Shown here piece after piece: positions 46,649-56,242 of a stretch of 64,000 nt of DNA; the stretch's first letter is position 1; each line of letters opens with the position of its first letter. Below the pieces are notes generated by a model that was given only the letters and a program-made list of their open reading frames with translations, had not been told where the DNA came from and did not search any database. The stretch is from assembly GCA_902619105.1 (NCBI GenBank), contig CACNCV010000001.1, positions 146,706 through 210,705 of the forward strand, read 5' to 3'. Origin of the DNA: an uncultured Pelagibacteraceae bacterium. GTDB lineage: Bacteria; Pseudomonadota; Alphaproteobacteria; Pelagibacterales; AG-422-B15. The translations under genes and the position numbers were made by a program.

Positions 46649-46987
46649 ATGAAAGACATTGTAAAATATGAAGATTTTGAAAAAATCGAGATCTTAGTAG
46701 GTACTGTTGTAGAAGTAAAAATAAACGAAAAGGCGAGAAAACCAGCTTATGTGCTGAAAATAGATTTTGGCGAAAAAGTTGGCATTAAACAAAGTTCAGC
46801 TCAAATAACAAACTATTCAATTGAAGAGCTTCTTCAAAAGCAAATTATTGCTGTATGTAATTTTGAGAAAAAAAATATCGCAGGTATTGAGTCAGAAGTA
46901 TTAATTTTAGGTGCAATAAATGGAAATAAAGATGTGATACTGCTTCATCCTCAACAAAAAGTAGATAATGGATCGAACATTTGTTGA
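46649..46987 (+). CDS. csaA: CsaA-like tRNA-binding protein
   Basis: The 112-residue protein is a single OB-fold tRNA-binding domain: YEDFEKIEILVGTVVEV, KPAYVLKIDFGEKVGIKQSSAQIT and a C-terminal dimer segment. CsaA proteins bind tRNA and have been described as export-related chaperones. Close to the family length. It ends 9 bp before the convergent tRNA-Arg. Confidence 0.88.
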   Translation: MKDIVKYEDFEKIEILVGTVVEVKINEKARKPAYVLKIDFGEKVGIKQSSAQITNYSIEELLQKQIIAVCNFEKKNIAGIESEVLILGAINGNKDVILLHPQQKVDNGSNIC

Positions 46988-46995
46988 TTCTATAT

Positions 46996-47072
46996 TGGCG
47001 CGCTCGAGATGATTCGAACATCCGACCCCAGGATTAGGAATCCTGTGCTCTATCCTACTGAGCTACGAGCGC
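46996..47072 (-). tRNA. tRNA-Arg (anticodon CCU)
   Basis: On the minus strand a 77-nt cloverleaf has acceptor GCGCTCG/CGAGCGC, T8, D-arm AGCTC with the usual GTAGG loop elements, anticodon stem CAGGA/TCCTG with loop TTCCTAA (anticodon CCT), T-arm with GTTCGAAT, and encoded CCA after discriminator G. It reads AGG codons. Confidence 0.96.
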
Positions 47073-47358
47073 ATAATTAAAGATTTTTTAAAAAAAAAAA
47101 TAATTTTTATTTTATTTTAATTTATAATAATAAAAAAAAATAAATTTTTGTTGCTATCAAAAAATCTAATAACTATAAGTATTTAAATACATTTACTAAC
47201 AATTTAAAATACATAGAAAAAAAAATCTAAAATTCAAAAAATTCAAAAAACAGCGAAAAATTGACAGTTTTTCATAAAAGTTTAATCATTGTAATAGAAC
47301 GAATCAATTTTGATTCATCTACTAACCTCTAACTAAACCCAAACGGGGGGAGATAATT
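47073..47358 (+). other. AT-rich non-coding spacer before the H1-like gene
   Basis: This 286-bp stretch, the longest non-coding gap in the window, has no plausible gene. Bases 47083-47150 are almost pure A/T runs, then several A-tracts follow. The last ~20 bp hold the GGGGGGAG ribosome-binding site of the H1-like gene. It also contains whatever promoter drives tRNA-Arg on the other strand. Long A-tracts favour bent DNA, but no specific site is recognised. Confidence 0.5.
47261..47288 (+). promoter_or_regulatory. Possible promoter of the H1-like gene
   Basis: A perfect TTGACA (47261-47266) is followed after 16 nt by TAATCA (47283-47288), a poor -10. It is the best candidate in the spacer, and would give a leader of about 60 nt. 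Weakly supported. Confidence 0.35.
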
Positions 47359-47616
47359 ATGGAGGAACTAAAAGTGATCTTTGCGAAAGCAAGGAAAAAA
47401 GCTAAGAAAAAAGCAGCGCCTAAGAAAAAACGTAAAGCTGCTAAAAGGAAGCCAGCTAAGAAAAAAGCTGCTCCTAAAAAGAAAAAGCGTAAAGCAGCTA
47501 AAAGGAAGACAGCTAAGAAAAAAGCTGCTCCTAAAAAGAAAAAAAGGAAAGCCGCTAAGAAAAAAGCCGCTCCTAAAAAGAAAAAGAAAGCTGCTAGAAG
47601 AAAAAAAAGAAGATAA
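47359..47616 (+). CDS. Histone H1-like Lys/Ala/Pro repeat protein
   Basis: The 85-residue protein has 41 Lys, 10 Arg, 21 Ala and 5 Pro. After a short non-repetitive head (MEELKVIFAKAR) it is built from four copies of KKKAAPKKK-RKAAKRK at spacings of 18, 19 and 14 residues. This is the composition of eukaryotic H1 tails and of bacterial H1-like proteins (chlamydial HC2 type, AlgP), which bind DNA without a fixed fold. A strong GGGGGAG site precedes the ATG and two tandem terminators follow. DNA binding is inferred; RNA or polyphosphate binding is possible. Confidence 0.75.
   Translation: MEELKVIFAKARKKAKKKAAPKKKRKAAKRKPAKKKAAPKKKKRKAAKRKTAKKKAAPKKKKRKAAKKKAAPKKKKKAARRKKRR
47374..47610 (+). 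repeat. In-frame tandem repeat of the H1-like gene
   Basis: The DNA repeats a unit of 42-57 bp built from GCTAAGAAAAAAGC and CCTAAAAAGAAAAAGCG segments, with near-identical copies at about 47413-47466, 47467-47523, 47524-47565 and 47566-47610. Nucleotide identity is high between copies 2 and 3, so copy number may vary by slippage or recombination. Confidence 0.75.
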
Positions 47617-47618
47617 TT

Positions 47619-47646
47619 AGCATTGATTAATCAATGCTTTTTTTTT
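47619..47646 (+). terminator. Intrinsic terminator 1 after the H1-like gene
   Basis: AGCATTGA (47619-47626) pairs with TCAATGCT (47631-47638) around a TTAA loop and is followed by a run of nine T. Two bases after the stop codon; clear plus-strand orientation. Confidence 0.88.
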
Positions 47647-47647
47647 G

Positions 47648-47680
47648 CGCCCTTAGTTCAATAAACTAGGGGCGTTTTTT
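47648..47680 (+). terminator. Intrinsic terminator 2, overlapping the carD end
   Basis: CGCCCTTAGTT (47648-47658) pairs over 11 bp with AACTAGGGGCG (47664-47674) around CAATA, followed by TTTTTT. The left arm includes the complement of the carD stop. On the minus strand the hairpin lacks a following T-run, so it serves mainly the plus strand. Confidence 0.82.
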
Positions 47681-48465
47681 AATTTATCTCTTCCAAGAAT
47701 TTTATCGACTTTTTTTATTGCGTTTTCCTCAGTGATTTTAAGTCCTGCCATTACTTCTCTTAAAAATCGATCATAAGACAATTCGAAAAGCTGTCGTTCA
47801 CTATATGATTGCTCTATTTGATTATTTGCTCTGTTAAGGTCTCTAACAACTTCAGCAATCTGCTCAATATCACCTGAGTTAATTTTAAGGTCATATTCCT
47901 GTGCCCTTCTACTCCACATTGTTCTCTTAATTTTTGGTTTTTGAGAAAGGATTTTTAATACTGTCTGAATTTTAGATGGTTTTGATACTTTTCTTAAATT
48001 AAGAGACTTAGCCTTTTCAACCGGAACTCTCAAGATTAACTTATCCCGTACAAACTCTATCACGTACATTTCTAGTTTTTGTCCAACTACCTCTCTTTTT
48101 TCAATATCCACAACTTGGCCAACACCGTGTGTTGGATAAACAACATGATCCTTTGTATTAAAAATTTTTTTAACTTTTTTTTCTTTAATGGTCTTTATTT
48201 CTAAAAACTTTTTAACTTTTTTCGCTTGATAGTGAGCGGGATTAATAATTCGATTATTAACTTTTTTCTCAGATTGTGGAGGAAGTTTAGGCTCTACAAA
48301 TTTCTTTATTTCTTTTGTCTTTTTAACAACTTTTTTTACTTGTTTCTTTTTTGGCTTCTTTTTTACTGAGGTTTTCTTTTTAATAACTTTTGTTTTTTTC
48401 TTTACAGTTTTCTTTTTCAGAATTTTCTTTTTTTCAATTTTACTGACTTTTTTCTTTTTTTTCAT
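47653..48465 (-). CDS. carD: CarD-family transcription regulator with polylysine head
   Basis: Residues 103-265 are a full CarD/CdnL protein: the RNA-polymerase-interacting Tudor-like part (DHVVYPTHGVGQVVDIEKRE, shown as YPTHGVGQVVDI) and the helical DNA-contacting part (LREVMAGLKITEENAI). CarD stabilises open promoter complexes. Residues 1-60 are an added low-complexity head with 33 Lys, and 82-100 are also basic. Alphaproteobacterial CarD is usually ~165-170 residues. No other in-frame ATG gives a clean CarD start, and the frame starts 8 bp after fdxA, so the head is probably real. Confidence 0.9.
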   Translation of the reverse strand: MKKKKKVSKIEKKKILKKKTVKKKTKVIKKKTSVKKKPKKKQVKKVVKKTKEIKKFVEPKLPPQSEKKVNNRIINPAHYQAKKVKKFLEIKTIKEKKVKKIFNTKDHVVYPTHGVGQVVDIEKREVVGQKLEMYVIEFVRDKLILRVPVEKAKSLNLRKVSKPSKIQTVLKILSQKPKIKRTMWSRRAQEYDLKINSGDIEQIAEVVRDLNRANNQIEQSYSERQLFELSYDRFLREVMAGLKITEENAIKKVDKILGRDKLKNAPSLLN

Positions 48466-48473
48466 AGAATTAC

Positions 48474-48806
48474 CTAACCTCCAGATTTTTCGGAAAAATA
48501 TTTATCATATTTATTTTCTTCACTCTCATACATTTTTGCATCAGTTGGTGAGTCTTTCTTCAAAGTAATGTTTGGCCATATTTCTGAATACTTTTGATTC
48601 ACTTCTAACCATTTTTCATCTTTATCATCTGTATCAGAAATGATTGCATCAACAGGACACTCAGGTTCACACACACCACAATCTATGCACTCATCAGGAT
48701 TTATTACTAACATATTTTCACCTTCGTAGAAACAATCAACCGGACATACCTCCACACAATCAGTATATTTGCATTTTATGCATTTTTCATTAACTAGGTA
48801 GGTCAT
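48474..48806 (-). CDS. fdxA: Ferredoxin, 7Fe-type (FdxA)
   Basis: The 110-residue protein has [18 protein letters not shown] and [15 protein letters not shown], giving the [3Fe-4S]/[4Fe-4S] pattern of FdxA, with the extended C terminus [14 protein letters not shown]. It is a low-potential electron carrier. The fdxA-carD pair is conserved in Alphaproteobacteria. It lies 6 bp after the TerB-like gene. Confidence 0.93.
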   Translation of the reverse strand: MTYLVNEKCIKCKYTDCVEVCPVDCFYEGENMLVINPDECIDCGVCEPECPVDAIISDTDDKDEKWLEVNQKYSEIWPNITLKKDSPTDAKMYESEENKYDKYFSEKSGG

Positions 48807-48812
48807 TTTAAA

Positions 48813-49250
48813 CTATTGTGAGAGTTTTTTCTTTATTTCACCAACTTTAAAATCATCGAGATATAGAAGACCAGATATTTTACGTACTAAAGCATTTTCA
48901 TAATCGTCAATTCTGCCGTCTGCAATTACAATCTTCCATATCATTTCAATTATCATTATTTTTTCATCGTCAGTTAGTAAACTATTAATTTTTGATGTAA
49001 ATTGCTGAATATCATTCGCGTTATCAACAAGTTCATAAGAAGCATTAAAAAGTTTATTTAATTTATCGTTATCTAAATTATAAAAATTACCAAGCAATTT
49101 TAACATTTCATCTTTTTCAATTTCATCAAATTCACCATCGTGCAGGGCAGTAGTAATCATCAACGATGCAACAGCTAATTGTGATGCCTCAAATTCTTCT
49201 TCTTTGACCTCGTTATTATCTGATAATAGCTTTTTGAATTTTTCTAACAT
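48813..49250 (-). CDS. TerB-like protein
   Basis: The 145-residue all-helical protein has two related acidic motifs, ALHDGEFDEIEKDEM (about 37-51) and IVIADGRIDDYENALV (about 117-132), which fit the metal-binding TerB fold. The family name comes from tellurite-resistance loci, but single chromosomal copies in Alphaproteobacteria are not linked to tellurite. It heads the terB-fdxA-carD run. Confidence 0.82.
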   Translation of the reverse strand: MLEKFKKLLSDNNEVKEEEFEASQLAVASLMITTALHDGEFDEIEKDEMLKLLGNFYNLDNDKLNKLFNASYELVDNANDIQQFTSKINSLLTDDEKIMIIEMIWKIVIADGRIDDYENALVRKISGLLYLDDFKVGEIKKKLSQ

Positions 49251-49429
49251 TATAACTTATTTGTATATTAGAATTTAAAGAGTACTATATCTGGTGTCCA
49301 TCGTAGAACAAAAGGTGTAGATTATATGTCCGAATCACCAACTTAGCATGTTCTTTAAATATTCTAATTTTTTTTATTTCTAATTAACTATATATATCAC
49401 TTAATCAAAATTTAAAAGTTTCAATAAAA
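49251..49429 (+). other. Divergent spacer between terB-like gene and mcmA
   Basis: This 179-bp gap lies between the starts of the TerB-like gene and mcmA. It is AT-rich and has several TATAAT-like strings (for example in CTATATATATCAC near 49390), but no convincing paired -35/-10 and no Shine-Dalgarno sequence before mcmA. No coding or structured RNA signal was seen. Confidence 0.4.
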
Positions 49430-51583
49430 ATGACTAATAAATCAAATAATGGCTTTAATACTTGGCAAAAAAGTTTTGAAAAAGAAACTAAGAAAAACTT
49501 TAGTGATGCAAAATCAGAGACTGATGAAGGAATAGATATTAAGCCAGTATATACTAAAGACGACCTAGAAAACTTCTCATTCGTTCAGAATAACTCTCTT
49601 CCTGGCCAATGGCCTTATACAAGAGGTCCAAAAGCATCAATGTATACAAATAGGCCTTGGACGATCAGGCAGTATGCAGGATTTTCAACAGCTGAAGAGT
49701 CGAATGAATTTTATAAAAAAAATTTAGAGTCTGGTCAAAAGGGTCTATCAGTTGCTTTTGATTTGCCAACCCATAGAGGATATGACTCAGATGATGATTT
49801 AGTAATGGGGGATGTGGGTAAAGCTGGCGTAGCAATAGATACTGTTGAAGATATGAAAATTCTTTTTAATAATATTCCTCTAGATCAAATGTCTGTATCT
49901 ATGACTATGAATGGTGCTGTATTACCAATACTTGCATCATTTATTGTTGCGGGAGAAGAACAGGGCGTTGATAGAAGTCTACTATCAGGAACAATTCAAA
50001 ATGACATTTTAAAAGAGTTTATGGTGAGAAATACATACATATACCCTCCTGAGCCATCAATGAAGATTGTTGCCGATATAATAGAATTTACTTCAAAGGA
50101 GATGCCTAAGTTTAATTCTATTTCAATTTCTGGTTATCATATGCAAGAAGCAGGTGCTGATAATGTTCTTGAGTTAGCTTACACTTTAGCCGATGGAATG
50201 GAATATGTTAGAGCGGCAATGTCAAAGGGTCTTGATGTTGATGATTTTGCACCAAGGCTTTCTTTCTTTTTTGCAATCGGAACTGACTTTTTTATGGAGA
50301 TTGCTAAACTTAGAGCCGCAAGAACATTGTGGGCGAAAATCATGAAAGATTTTGGAGCTAAAAATGAAAGATCTCTTATTTTAAGAACACACTGTCAAAC
50401 ATCTGGTGTATCCTTAACTGAGAAAGATCCTTATAATAACATTATCAGAACATCTTATGAGGCTATGTCTGCTATACTTGGAGGAACACAAAGCCTACAC
50501 ACAAACTCCTTCGATGAAGCAATCGCTTTACCAACAGACGAATCTGCAAGAATTGCCAGAAATACCCAATTGATCCTTCAAAATGAAACTGGTGTAACAA
50601 AAACAGTTGATCCTCTTGCGGGGTCATATTTCATTGAAAACCTAACTGAAGAATTATCAAAAAAAGCTTGGGATATTATAAAAGAAATTGAAGAATTAGG
50701 TGGAATGACCAAAGCTGTTAAAGCAGGTATTCCTAAATTAAAAATTGAAGAGTCTGCAACTAAGAAGCAGGCTAAAGTCGATAGTGGATCAAGGGTTGTA
50801 GTTGGAGTAAATAAATATAAAAACCCGAAAGAACCATCAGTTGATGTTAGAGTAATTGATAATAATCGCGTTCGTGATGATCAAATAAAGAAAATCCAGG
50901 TAATAAAAGAGTCACGTGACACAAAAGCTGTAGAAAAAGCGCTTACTAATTTAACAAATGCTGCAAAAGATGAAACAAATCTTCTTATTCCTTGTATAGA
51001 AGCCATTAAATTAAGAGCAACAGTTGGAGAAGTTTCAAAAGCATTAGAGCAAGTATATGGTAGACATTTTGCAAAAAGCTTAAGTGTTTCAGGAGTATAT
51101 GGTAAACATTTTGAAGGTGATAAAGAATTTATGAAGGTTGAGAATAAAATTAGAGAATTTGAAAATGTAAATGGTAGAAGACCACGAGTTCTAGTAGTGA
51201 AAATGGGTCAGGATGGTCACGATAGGGGGGCAAAGATAGTGGCTACTTCGTTTGCTGACATGGGTTTTGATGTTGATATGGGCCCACTATTTCAATCACC
51301 TAAAGATGTTGCAAAGGATGCTATTGAAAATGATGTTCACGCAATTGGAGTTTCAACTCTAGCTGCAGGTCATAAAACACTTGTACCTGAATTAATGAGA
51401 GGTTTAAAAGAGATTGATCCTAATTCAAAGATAATTGTTTTTGTGGGGGGCATAATTCCAGAACAAGATTATGAATTTCTATATAAAAATAATGTATCAG
51501 CCATTTTTGGTCCAGGTTCCAACATAATAGAATCTGCTGAAAAAGTTATTGATTTGATTTCAGATAACTTAAGTAAAGAATAG
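49430..51583 (+). CDS. mcmA: Methylmalonyl-CoA mutase
   Basis: The 717-residue protein is a full-length single-chain mutase: [33 protein letters not shown], and a C-terminal B12 domain with DGHDRGAKI (DxHxxG near residue 595). RQYAGF is typical of methylmalonyl-CoA specificity and separates it from ecm. It interconverts methylmalonyl- and succinyl-CoA, the last step for propionyl-CoA from the EMC pathway. meaB follows 3 bp later. Confidence 0.96.
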   Translation: MTNKSNNGFNTWQKSFEKETKKNFSDAKSETDEGIDIKPVYTKDDLENFSFVQNNSLPGQWPYTRGPKASMYTNRPWTIRQYAGFSTAEESNEFYKKNLESGQKGLSVAFDLPTHRGYDSDDDLVMGDVGKAGVAIDTVEDMKILFNNIPLDQMSVSMTMNGAVLPILASFIVAGEEQGVDRSLLSGTIQNDILKEFMVRNTYIYPPEPSMKIVADIIEFTSKEMPKFNSISISGYHMQEAGADNVLELAYTLADGMEYVRAAMSKGLDVDDFAPRLSFFFAIGTDFFMEIAKLRAARTLWAKIMKDFGAKNERSLILRTHCQTSGVSLTEKDPYNNIIRTSYEAMSAILGGTQSLHTNSFDEAIALPTDESARIARNTQLILQNETGVTKTVDPLAGSYFIENLTEELSKKAWDIIKEIEELGGMTKAVKAGIPKLKIEESATKKQAKVDSGSRVVVGVNKYKNPKEPSVDVRVIDNNRVRDDQIKKIQVIKESRDTKAVEKALTNLTNAAKDETNLLIPCIEAIKLRATVGEVSKALEQVYGRHFAKSLSVSGVYGKHFEGDKEFMKVENKIREFENVNGRRPRVLVVKMGQDGHDRGAKIVATSFADMGFDVDMGPLFQSPKDVAKDAIENDVHAIGVSTLAAGHKTLVPELMRGLKEIDPNSKIIVFVGGIIPEQDYEFLYKNNVSAIFGPGSNIIESAEKVIDLISDNLSKE

Positions 51584-51586
51584 TTA

Positions 51587-52549
51587 ATGGAATTAGTAGA
51601 TAAGATTATCAAGGGTGAAAGAGCTTCCATTGCTAAAGCTATTACATTAGTTGAGTCTTCAAAAGACGCTGATCAACAAATTAGTCGACAGTTAATATCA
51701 GAGTTAATTAAGAAACCTGGTGAATCAATAAGAGTAGGTTTCTCTGGCCCGCCAGGGGTTGGAAAGTCAACATTCATTGAATCCTTTGGAAGTTATTTGG
51801 TTAGTCAAAATTACAAGTTAGGCATTTTAGCCATTGATCCATCCTCACAAATTACTGGTGGATCGATATTAGGAGATAAAACTCGAATGGTAGAGATATC
51901 AAAAAATCCAAATACTTTTATAAGATCTACTCCCTCAAGAGGTTCTTTAGGAGGTATCTCTATGGGAACGCGCGAAGCATCAATCATATTAGATGCTGCA
52001 GGTTATGACTTTATATTTATTGAAACAGTTGGTGTAGGACAATCAGAAATTGTTGCAAGCAATTTAGTTGATATTTTCACCCTTATTGTAGGCCCCGGTT
52101 CTGGTGATGAGTTGCAAGGAATTAAAAAAGGTATTACGGAGTATGCAGATATATTTATAGTCAATAAAAATGATGGTGAGTTAAAAATCGAAGCTTCAAA
52201 AACTGCTGCTGACTATAAATCAGCCCTGAGTTACTATAAGAAATTAGATGAGCTTGAAAAGCAGGTGTTATTAGTATCTGCAATTGAGCAAACTGGAATG
52301 GAGAATGTTATTAAAACAATTAATCAGATAATCGATCAAAATAAGCTCAAAGGGATATTTGATGAAAGACGTGCTGATCAGCTTGAATACTGGATCGAAG
52401 AAGAGGTAAAAAATATAATTGCATCAGACATAACAAAACGACTGACAAGTAAGGGAAATATTCCAAAATACTCTGAAAAAGTAATGAAAAATGAAATGTC
52501 CATGTACGAAGCAGTTGAAAGAATTACAAAAGATACTCTCAAGCAATAA
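51587..52549 (+). CDS. meaB: Methylmalonyl-CoA mutase GTPase chaperone MeaB
   Basis: The 320-residue G3E GTPase has the P-loop GFSGPPGVGKST (51-62), FIETVGVGQSE and the base-recognition NKND. MeaB gates loading of adenosylcobalamin into the mutase and protects it from inactivation. Its position 3 bp after mcmA fixes the partner; it may also serve Ecm, which has no GTPase of its own in the window. Confidence 0.95.
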   Translation: MELVDKIIKGERASIAKAITLVESSKDADQQISRQLISELIKKPGESIRVGFSGPPGVGKSTFIESFGSYLVSQNYKLGILAIDPSSQITGGSILGDKTRMVEISKNPNTFIRSTPSRGSLGGISMGTREASIILDAAGYDFIFIETVGVGQSEIVASNLVDIFTLIVGPGSGDELQGIKKGITEYADIFIVNKNDGELKIEASKTAADYKSALSYYKKLDELEKQVLLVSAIEQTGMENVIKTINQIIDQNKLKGIFDERRADQLEYWIEEEVKNIIASDITKRLTSKGNIPKYSEKVMKNEMSMYEAVERITKDTLKQ

Positions 52550-52591
52550 TCATATTGACAATAATTACCAAAAACTTTACTTAAACCTACT

Positions 52592-52882
52592 ATGACTAAA
52601 GCATGTGATTTATCAGGAAAAAAAGTACAATTTGGTAATAATGTGAGTAAAGCCAATAATAAGACAAGAAGAAAATTTAATGTTAATCTTCAGTCTGTAA
52701 CTTTTAAAAGTGATATTTTAAATAAGAATATAAGGTTCTCTGTAGCTACTTCATCAATCAGAACAGTTTCTAAGTTTGGTGGTATTGATGAATTTTTAAC
52801 ACAAACAAAAAGCAAGAAATTGTCTCAAAAAGCAAAGAAGGTACAACGTGCTATGACTAATGCACAAAAAAAAGCTAGTTAA
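52592..52882 (+). CDS. rpmB: 50S ribosomal protein L28
   Basis: The 96-residue protein has [20 protein letters not shown] and [10 protein letters not shown], the conserved L28 start, with a lysine-rich C terminus. A perfect TTGACA lies at 52555-52560 but its -10 is weak and would place transcription start almost at the ATG. Its 3' end overlaps the convergent cobT by 8 bp. Confidence 0.95.
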   Translation: MTKACDLSGKKVQFGNNVSKANNKTRRKFNVNLQSVTFKSDILNKNIRFSVATSSIRTVSKFGGIDEFLTQTKSKKLSQKAKKVQRAMTNAQKKAS

Positions 52883-54710
52883 TAGTCTGACGATTTAAAT
52901 TATTTTCGTTTTCTTCAAAAAGATCTACCAACTGCTCAGTCATTACGTCAGCTAATTGTTCTGCATCAACTATTGTTACAGCTCTTTTGTAGTATCTTGT
53001 AACATCGTGGCCAATTCCAACAGCAAGCAACTGAATTGAAGATTTTGACTCTATCCAATTTATAACACCTCGAAGATGTTTTTCTAAATAATTACCTGTA
53101 TTTACTGAGAGTGTACTATCATCGACAGGTGCACCATCTGAGATAACCATTAATATTTTTCTTGCTTCATATCTTGCCTGAAGCCTTTTATGTGCCCATA
53201 ACAAAGCTTCACCATCTATATTCTCTTTTAAAAGTCCCTCACGCATCATTAATCCAAGATTTTTCTTTGACCTTCTCCACGGTTCATCAGCCGCTTTATA
53301 AATTATATGCCTTAAATCATTCAGTCTTCCGGGAGATGGAATTTTTTTATTTTGCATCCAATGCTCTCTGCTCTTTCCACCTTTCCAAGCTTTAGTGGTA
53401 AAGCCGAGTATCTCAACTTTAACGCCGCACCTTTCAAGTGTCCTCGCAAGAATATCTGCACTCATTGCTGCGACTGTTATAGGGCGACCTCTCATTGAAC
53501 CTGAGTTATCTATAAGTAATGAAACCACAGTATCTTTGAAATCTGTGTCTTTTTCTTTTTTAAATGACAGTGAATGGTACGGATCCATAATTATTCTCGT
53601 AAGTCTTGAGGTATCAAGCAGTCCTTCCTCAAGATCAAAATCCCAACTTCGATTTTGTTTAGCCAACAGCTTTCTTTGCAGTCTGTTGGCTAATCTTGAA
53701 ATTATCATTTGATAAGCTTTTAATTGCTGATCTAGATAAGCCCTTAATCTATTTAGTTCTTCATCTTCACAGATATTTTTTGCAGTAATAACTTCATCAA
53801 ATTCCTCAGTATAAATTTCGTATTCGTTGAGTATTTTTTCTACTGAATTTTCTGCTTTGTATTGGGGAGTTGCGTTTTCAGTATTACCCTCATCTACTTC
53901 ACTTAATTCATCATCTTCTTGTTGGTCAATATTCATCTCAGTTTCATCATAACCTACCTCTTCCTCAGACTGAGTAGATTCTTCATCACTAAAGGAAGAC
54001 TGGTTTTCCATTTCATTGACCTCATTGTTTTCTAGTTGATCAATATTTTGATTTTCCTCTTCTTTGTTGTCTTTATCATCACTATTTTCATTATCATAAT
54101 AATCAAGCTCTCTAATTAGTTCGTTTACATTTTCCGCAAATAGTTTTTGATTATGTATATTTTTTAAAAGTTGATCAGATGAATCACTAATTTTATTATT
54201 CAACCATTTCTTCCATAGATTAAGGGCATTATTTGAGTTAGATGGAAGATAATCAGGATTGATTTTATTTCTTAAATACAAGTCTATTGCGTCTTCAATA
54301 TTCAAATCTGATTGCTTTGAAACAGTGTCTAAGTTCTTCTCTCTAAATTTTTGTTCATAGAGTGTCTTTAAATTAGATTTAACCCCTCGCATTAACTTAC
54401 TGCCTATAAGTTGGATTCGAGTATTTTCTAGAACTTCGTAAATTTTCCTATTTTTTTCACCAGAGGGTTCAAATTGTATATAGGTTTCCTTGTTGTGATA
54501 TTTGTACCTAAGAGCCTCATTATCAGCATGCCCGCGTAATTGATTTAAATTTTTTAAGTCCTCATTATTGTCAATTTTAGGTAGTACAATTTTATTATCA
54601 GTTGATGATAGATTATCCTCGAATACAACATCAATTTCCTTATTTTCAGCTATTGCTCGTGTAGTGGAAGATATAGCTTTTTTGATATCTTCTAAAAAAT
54701 CTTCTTTCAC
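52875..54710 (-). CDS. cobT: Cobaltochelatase subunit CobT
   Basis: The 611-residue protein has an N-terminal domain with [11 protein letters not shown], a long acidic linker (about 210-290), and a C-terminal von Willebrand A domain with MIDAS motif [11 protein letters not shown] (about 395-405). With CobS and CobN it inserts cobalt into hydrogenobyrinic acid diamide in aerobic B12 synthesis. Its start overlaps the cobS stop by one base. CobN is not in the window. Confidence 0.93.
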   Translation of the reverse strand: MKEDFLEDIKKAISSTTRAIAENKEIDVVFEDNLSSTDNKIVLPKIDNNEDLKNLNQLRGHADNEALRYKYHNKETYIQFEPSGEKNRKIYEVLENTRIQLIGSKLMRGVKSNLKTLYEQKFREKNLDTVSKQSDLNIEDAIDLYLRNKINPDYLPSNSNNALNLWKKWLNNKISDSSDQLLKNIHNQKLFAENVNELIRELDYYDNENSDDKDNKEEENQNIDQLENNEVNEMENQSSFSDEESTQSEEEVGYDETEMNIDQQEDDELSEVDEGNTENATPQYKAENSVEKILNEYEIYTEEFDEVITAKNICEDEELNRLRAYLDQQLKAYQMIISRLANRLQRKLLAKQNRSWDFDLEEGLLDTSRLTRIIMDPYHSLSFKKEKDTDFKDTVVSLLIDNSGSMRGRPITVAAMSADILARTLERCGVKVEILGFTTKAWKGGKSREHWMQNKKIPSPGRLNDLRHIIYKAADEPWRRSKKNLGLMMREGLLKENIDGEALLWAHKRLQARYEARKILMVISDGAPVDDSTLSVNTGNYLEKHLRGVINWIESKSSIQLLAVGIGHDVTRYYKRAVTIVDAEQLADVMTEQLVDLFEENENNLNRQTIN

Positions 54711-55699
54711 TAAACTAAATCAAATTTGCTTGCTTCAGTTGTGACCTCTTCTCCAAAACAGCGTTGATAGTACTCGGCTATAATTTGTCTTTCACTTTCA
54801 TCACACTTATTTAAGAAAGTAAGTTTAAATGCTGCGGAATAATTGTGATCAAAAATTTCAGAATTTTGGGCCCAAGTTAGAACTGTCCTGGGACTCATAA
54901 CCGTTGATATATCTCCATTTGCAAGACCTTTTCTGGATAAATCAGCAACCTTTATCATCAATTCAATGATCTCTTCCTTTTCAGGATTATTAAATGAAGG
55001 AACTTTCGAGAGCATTATCTTTTTTTCTTGTTCAAGATCTAAATAGTTAAGAGTAGTAACTATACTCCACCTATCCATCTGCCCTTGATTTATTTGCTGT
55101 GTACCATGATAAAGTCCAGTTGTATCTCCTAACCCAACGGTGTTTGTAGTTGCAAATAATCTAAAATATGGATTTGGCGTTAAAACTCTGTTCTTATCTA
55201 ATAATGTAAATTTACCTTCCGACTCTAATACTCTTTGAATTACAAACATAACATCTGGTCTTCCAGCATCATATTCATCAAATACTAAAGCTGTAGGTGT
55301 TTGCAATGACCAGGGTAAGATTCCGTCTTGAAATTCGGTAACTTGCTTTCCATCATTCAATACGATTGCATCTTTACCAATCAAATCAATCCGACTAATG
55401 TGACTGTCAAGATTGACTCTAACGCAAGGCCAATTAAGCCGAGCAGCAATCTGTTCAATATGAGTTGATTTTCCTGTCCCATGTAAACCTTGGACCATAA
55501 CTCTTCTGTTATATTTAAACCCAGACAGTATTGCCATGGTAGTTGCCTTATCAAAACAATAGTTTGAGTCGATTTCAGGAACATACTCTGATTTCTTTGA
55601 AAACCCCTCAACATGAAGATCTGTATCAAATCCAAATGCTTGATTCACAGATATAGATATATCTGGTTTACTTTGCATGAGATTTTCTGTTGTTGTCAT
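54710..55699 (-). CDS. cobS: Cobaltochelatase AAA+ subunit CobS
   Basis: The 329-residue MoxR-type AAA+ protein has Walker [11 protein letters not shown] (71-80), Walker [11 protein letters not shown] and sensor-like [11 protein letters not shown]. CobS forms the hexameric ATPase of the cobalt chelatase with CobT. The annotated start overlaps the end of the J-domain gene by 32 bp; an ATG at 55678 would cut this to 11 bp. DnaJ-cobS-cobT-rpmB is a conserved alphaproteobacterial block. Confidence 0.93.
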   Translation of the reverse strand: MTTTENLMQSKPDISISVNQAFGFDTDLHVEGFSKKSEYVPEIDSNYCFDKATTMAILSGFKYNRRVMVQGLHGTGKSTHIEQIAARLNWPCVRVNLDSHISRIDLIGKDAIVLNDGKQVTEFQDGILPWSLQTPTALVFDEYDAGRPDVMFVIQRVLESEGKFTLLDKNRVLTPNPYFRLFATTNTVGLGDTTGLYHGTQQINQGQMDRWSIVTTLNYLDLEQEKKIMLSKVPSFNNPEKEEIIELMIKVADLSRKGLANGDISTVMSPRTVLTWAQNSEIFDHNYSAAFKLTFLNKCDESERQIIAEYYQRCFGEEVTTEASKFDLV

Positions 55700-56207
55700 A
55701 TTGTTCCTTTATTGTTTTATAGGCTTCTAAAACCTTAGTTAATTTTTCTTTATTTTTTTCATTGTTACCAACTGTATCAGGGTGTAATTCTTTTACAATC
55801 TTTTTGAATTTAGACTTAATTTCATTGAGTGAACTTTCCTTATTATCAATGCCTAAAGTTGCAAGAGCATTTAAATACTTAGAACTATAATAACTAGGAT
55901 GTACGAGCGAATTTTCAAGATTATTCATCCCTTGAAACATTCTCTCTGAAATTTTAGATATTTTTTCAAAATAACTCGTATCATTTGATCCTATTTGCTT
56001 AGTTTTTCTATGGCCAATTATGTCATTTTCGATAAATGCTTCAATTTCATCGGCTGTCATATCTGAAAAATAATTCCATTTTTTGTTATATTCTTTTATG
56101 TGTTTTAGACAGAACCAAATGTATTTTCCTAGATCTTTTGGGGAAGACGGAGCACGATATTCTCCTATTTCTTCGCACCCTTTAAAATGACATTTTCTTT
56201 TGTTCAT
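55668..56207 (-). CDS. J-domain (DnaJ-like) protein
   Basis: The 179-residue protein has an unusual layout: an N-terminal part with cysteines and KHIKEYNKKWNYFSDMTADE, and a C-terminal J domain with ALATLGIDNKESSLNEIKSKF and the HPD motif in ELHPDTV. HPD is needed to stimulate DnaK ATPase. It is the usual neighbour of cobS and bolA in Alphaproteobacteria. Client unknown. Confidence 0.88.
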   Translation of the reverse strand: MNKRKCHFKGCEEIGEYRAPSSPKDLGKYIWFCLKHIKEYNKKWNYFSDMTADEIEAFIENDIIGHRKTKQIGSNDTSYFEKISKISERMFQGMNNLENSLVHPSYYSSKYLNALATLGIDNKESSLNEIKSKFKKIVKELHPDTVGNNEKNKEKLTKVLEAYKTIKEQYDNNRKSHAK

Positions 56208-56242
56208 ATTGCCTTTTCATATGTTAGATTAGATTAATATAC

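Noticed and set aside
47374-47610. Tandem repeats as a CRISPR array.
   Set aside because: The repeats are in frame, encode Lys/Ala units and have no unique spacers or cas genes nearby.
47381-47620. Second basic open frame (79 residues) overlapping the H1-like gene in another frame.
   Set aside because: It is a by-product of the repetitive A-rich codons, has no ribosome-binding site and runs into the terminator.
48813-49250. TerB-like gene as part of a tellurite-resistance or phage-defence ter cluster.
   Set aside because: No terA, terC, terD or terE partners; it is followed by fdxA and carD, a housekeeping context.
52555-52583. Promoter for rpmB based on the TTGACA at 52555.
   Set aside because: The -35 is perfect but no acceptable -10 lies at 16-18 nt, so it is mentioned only under rpmB.
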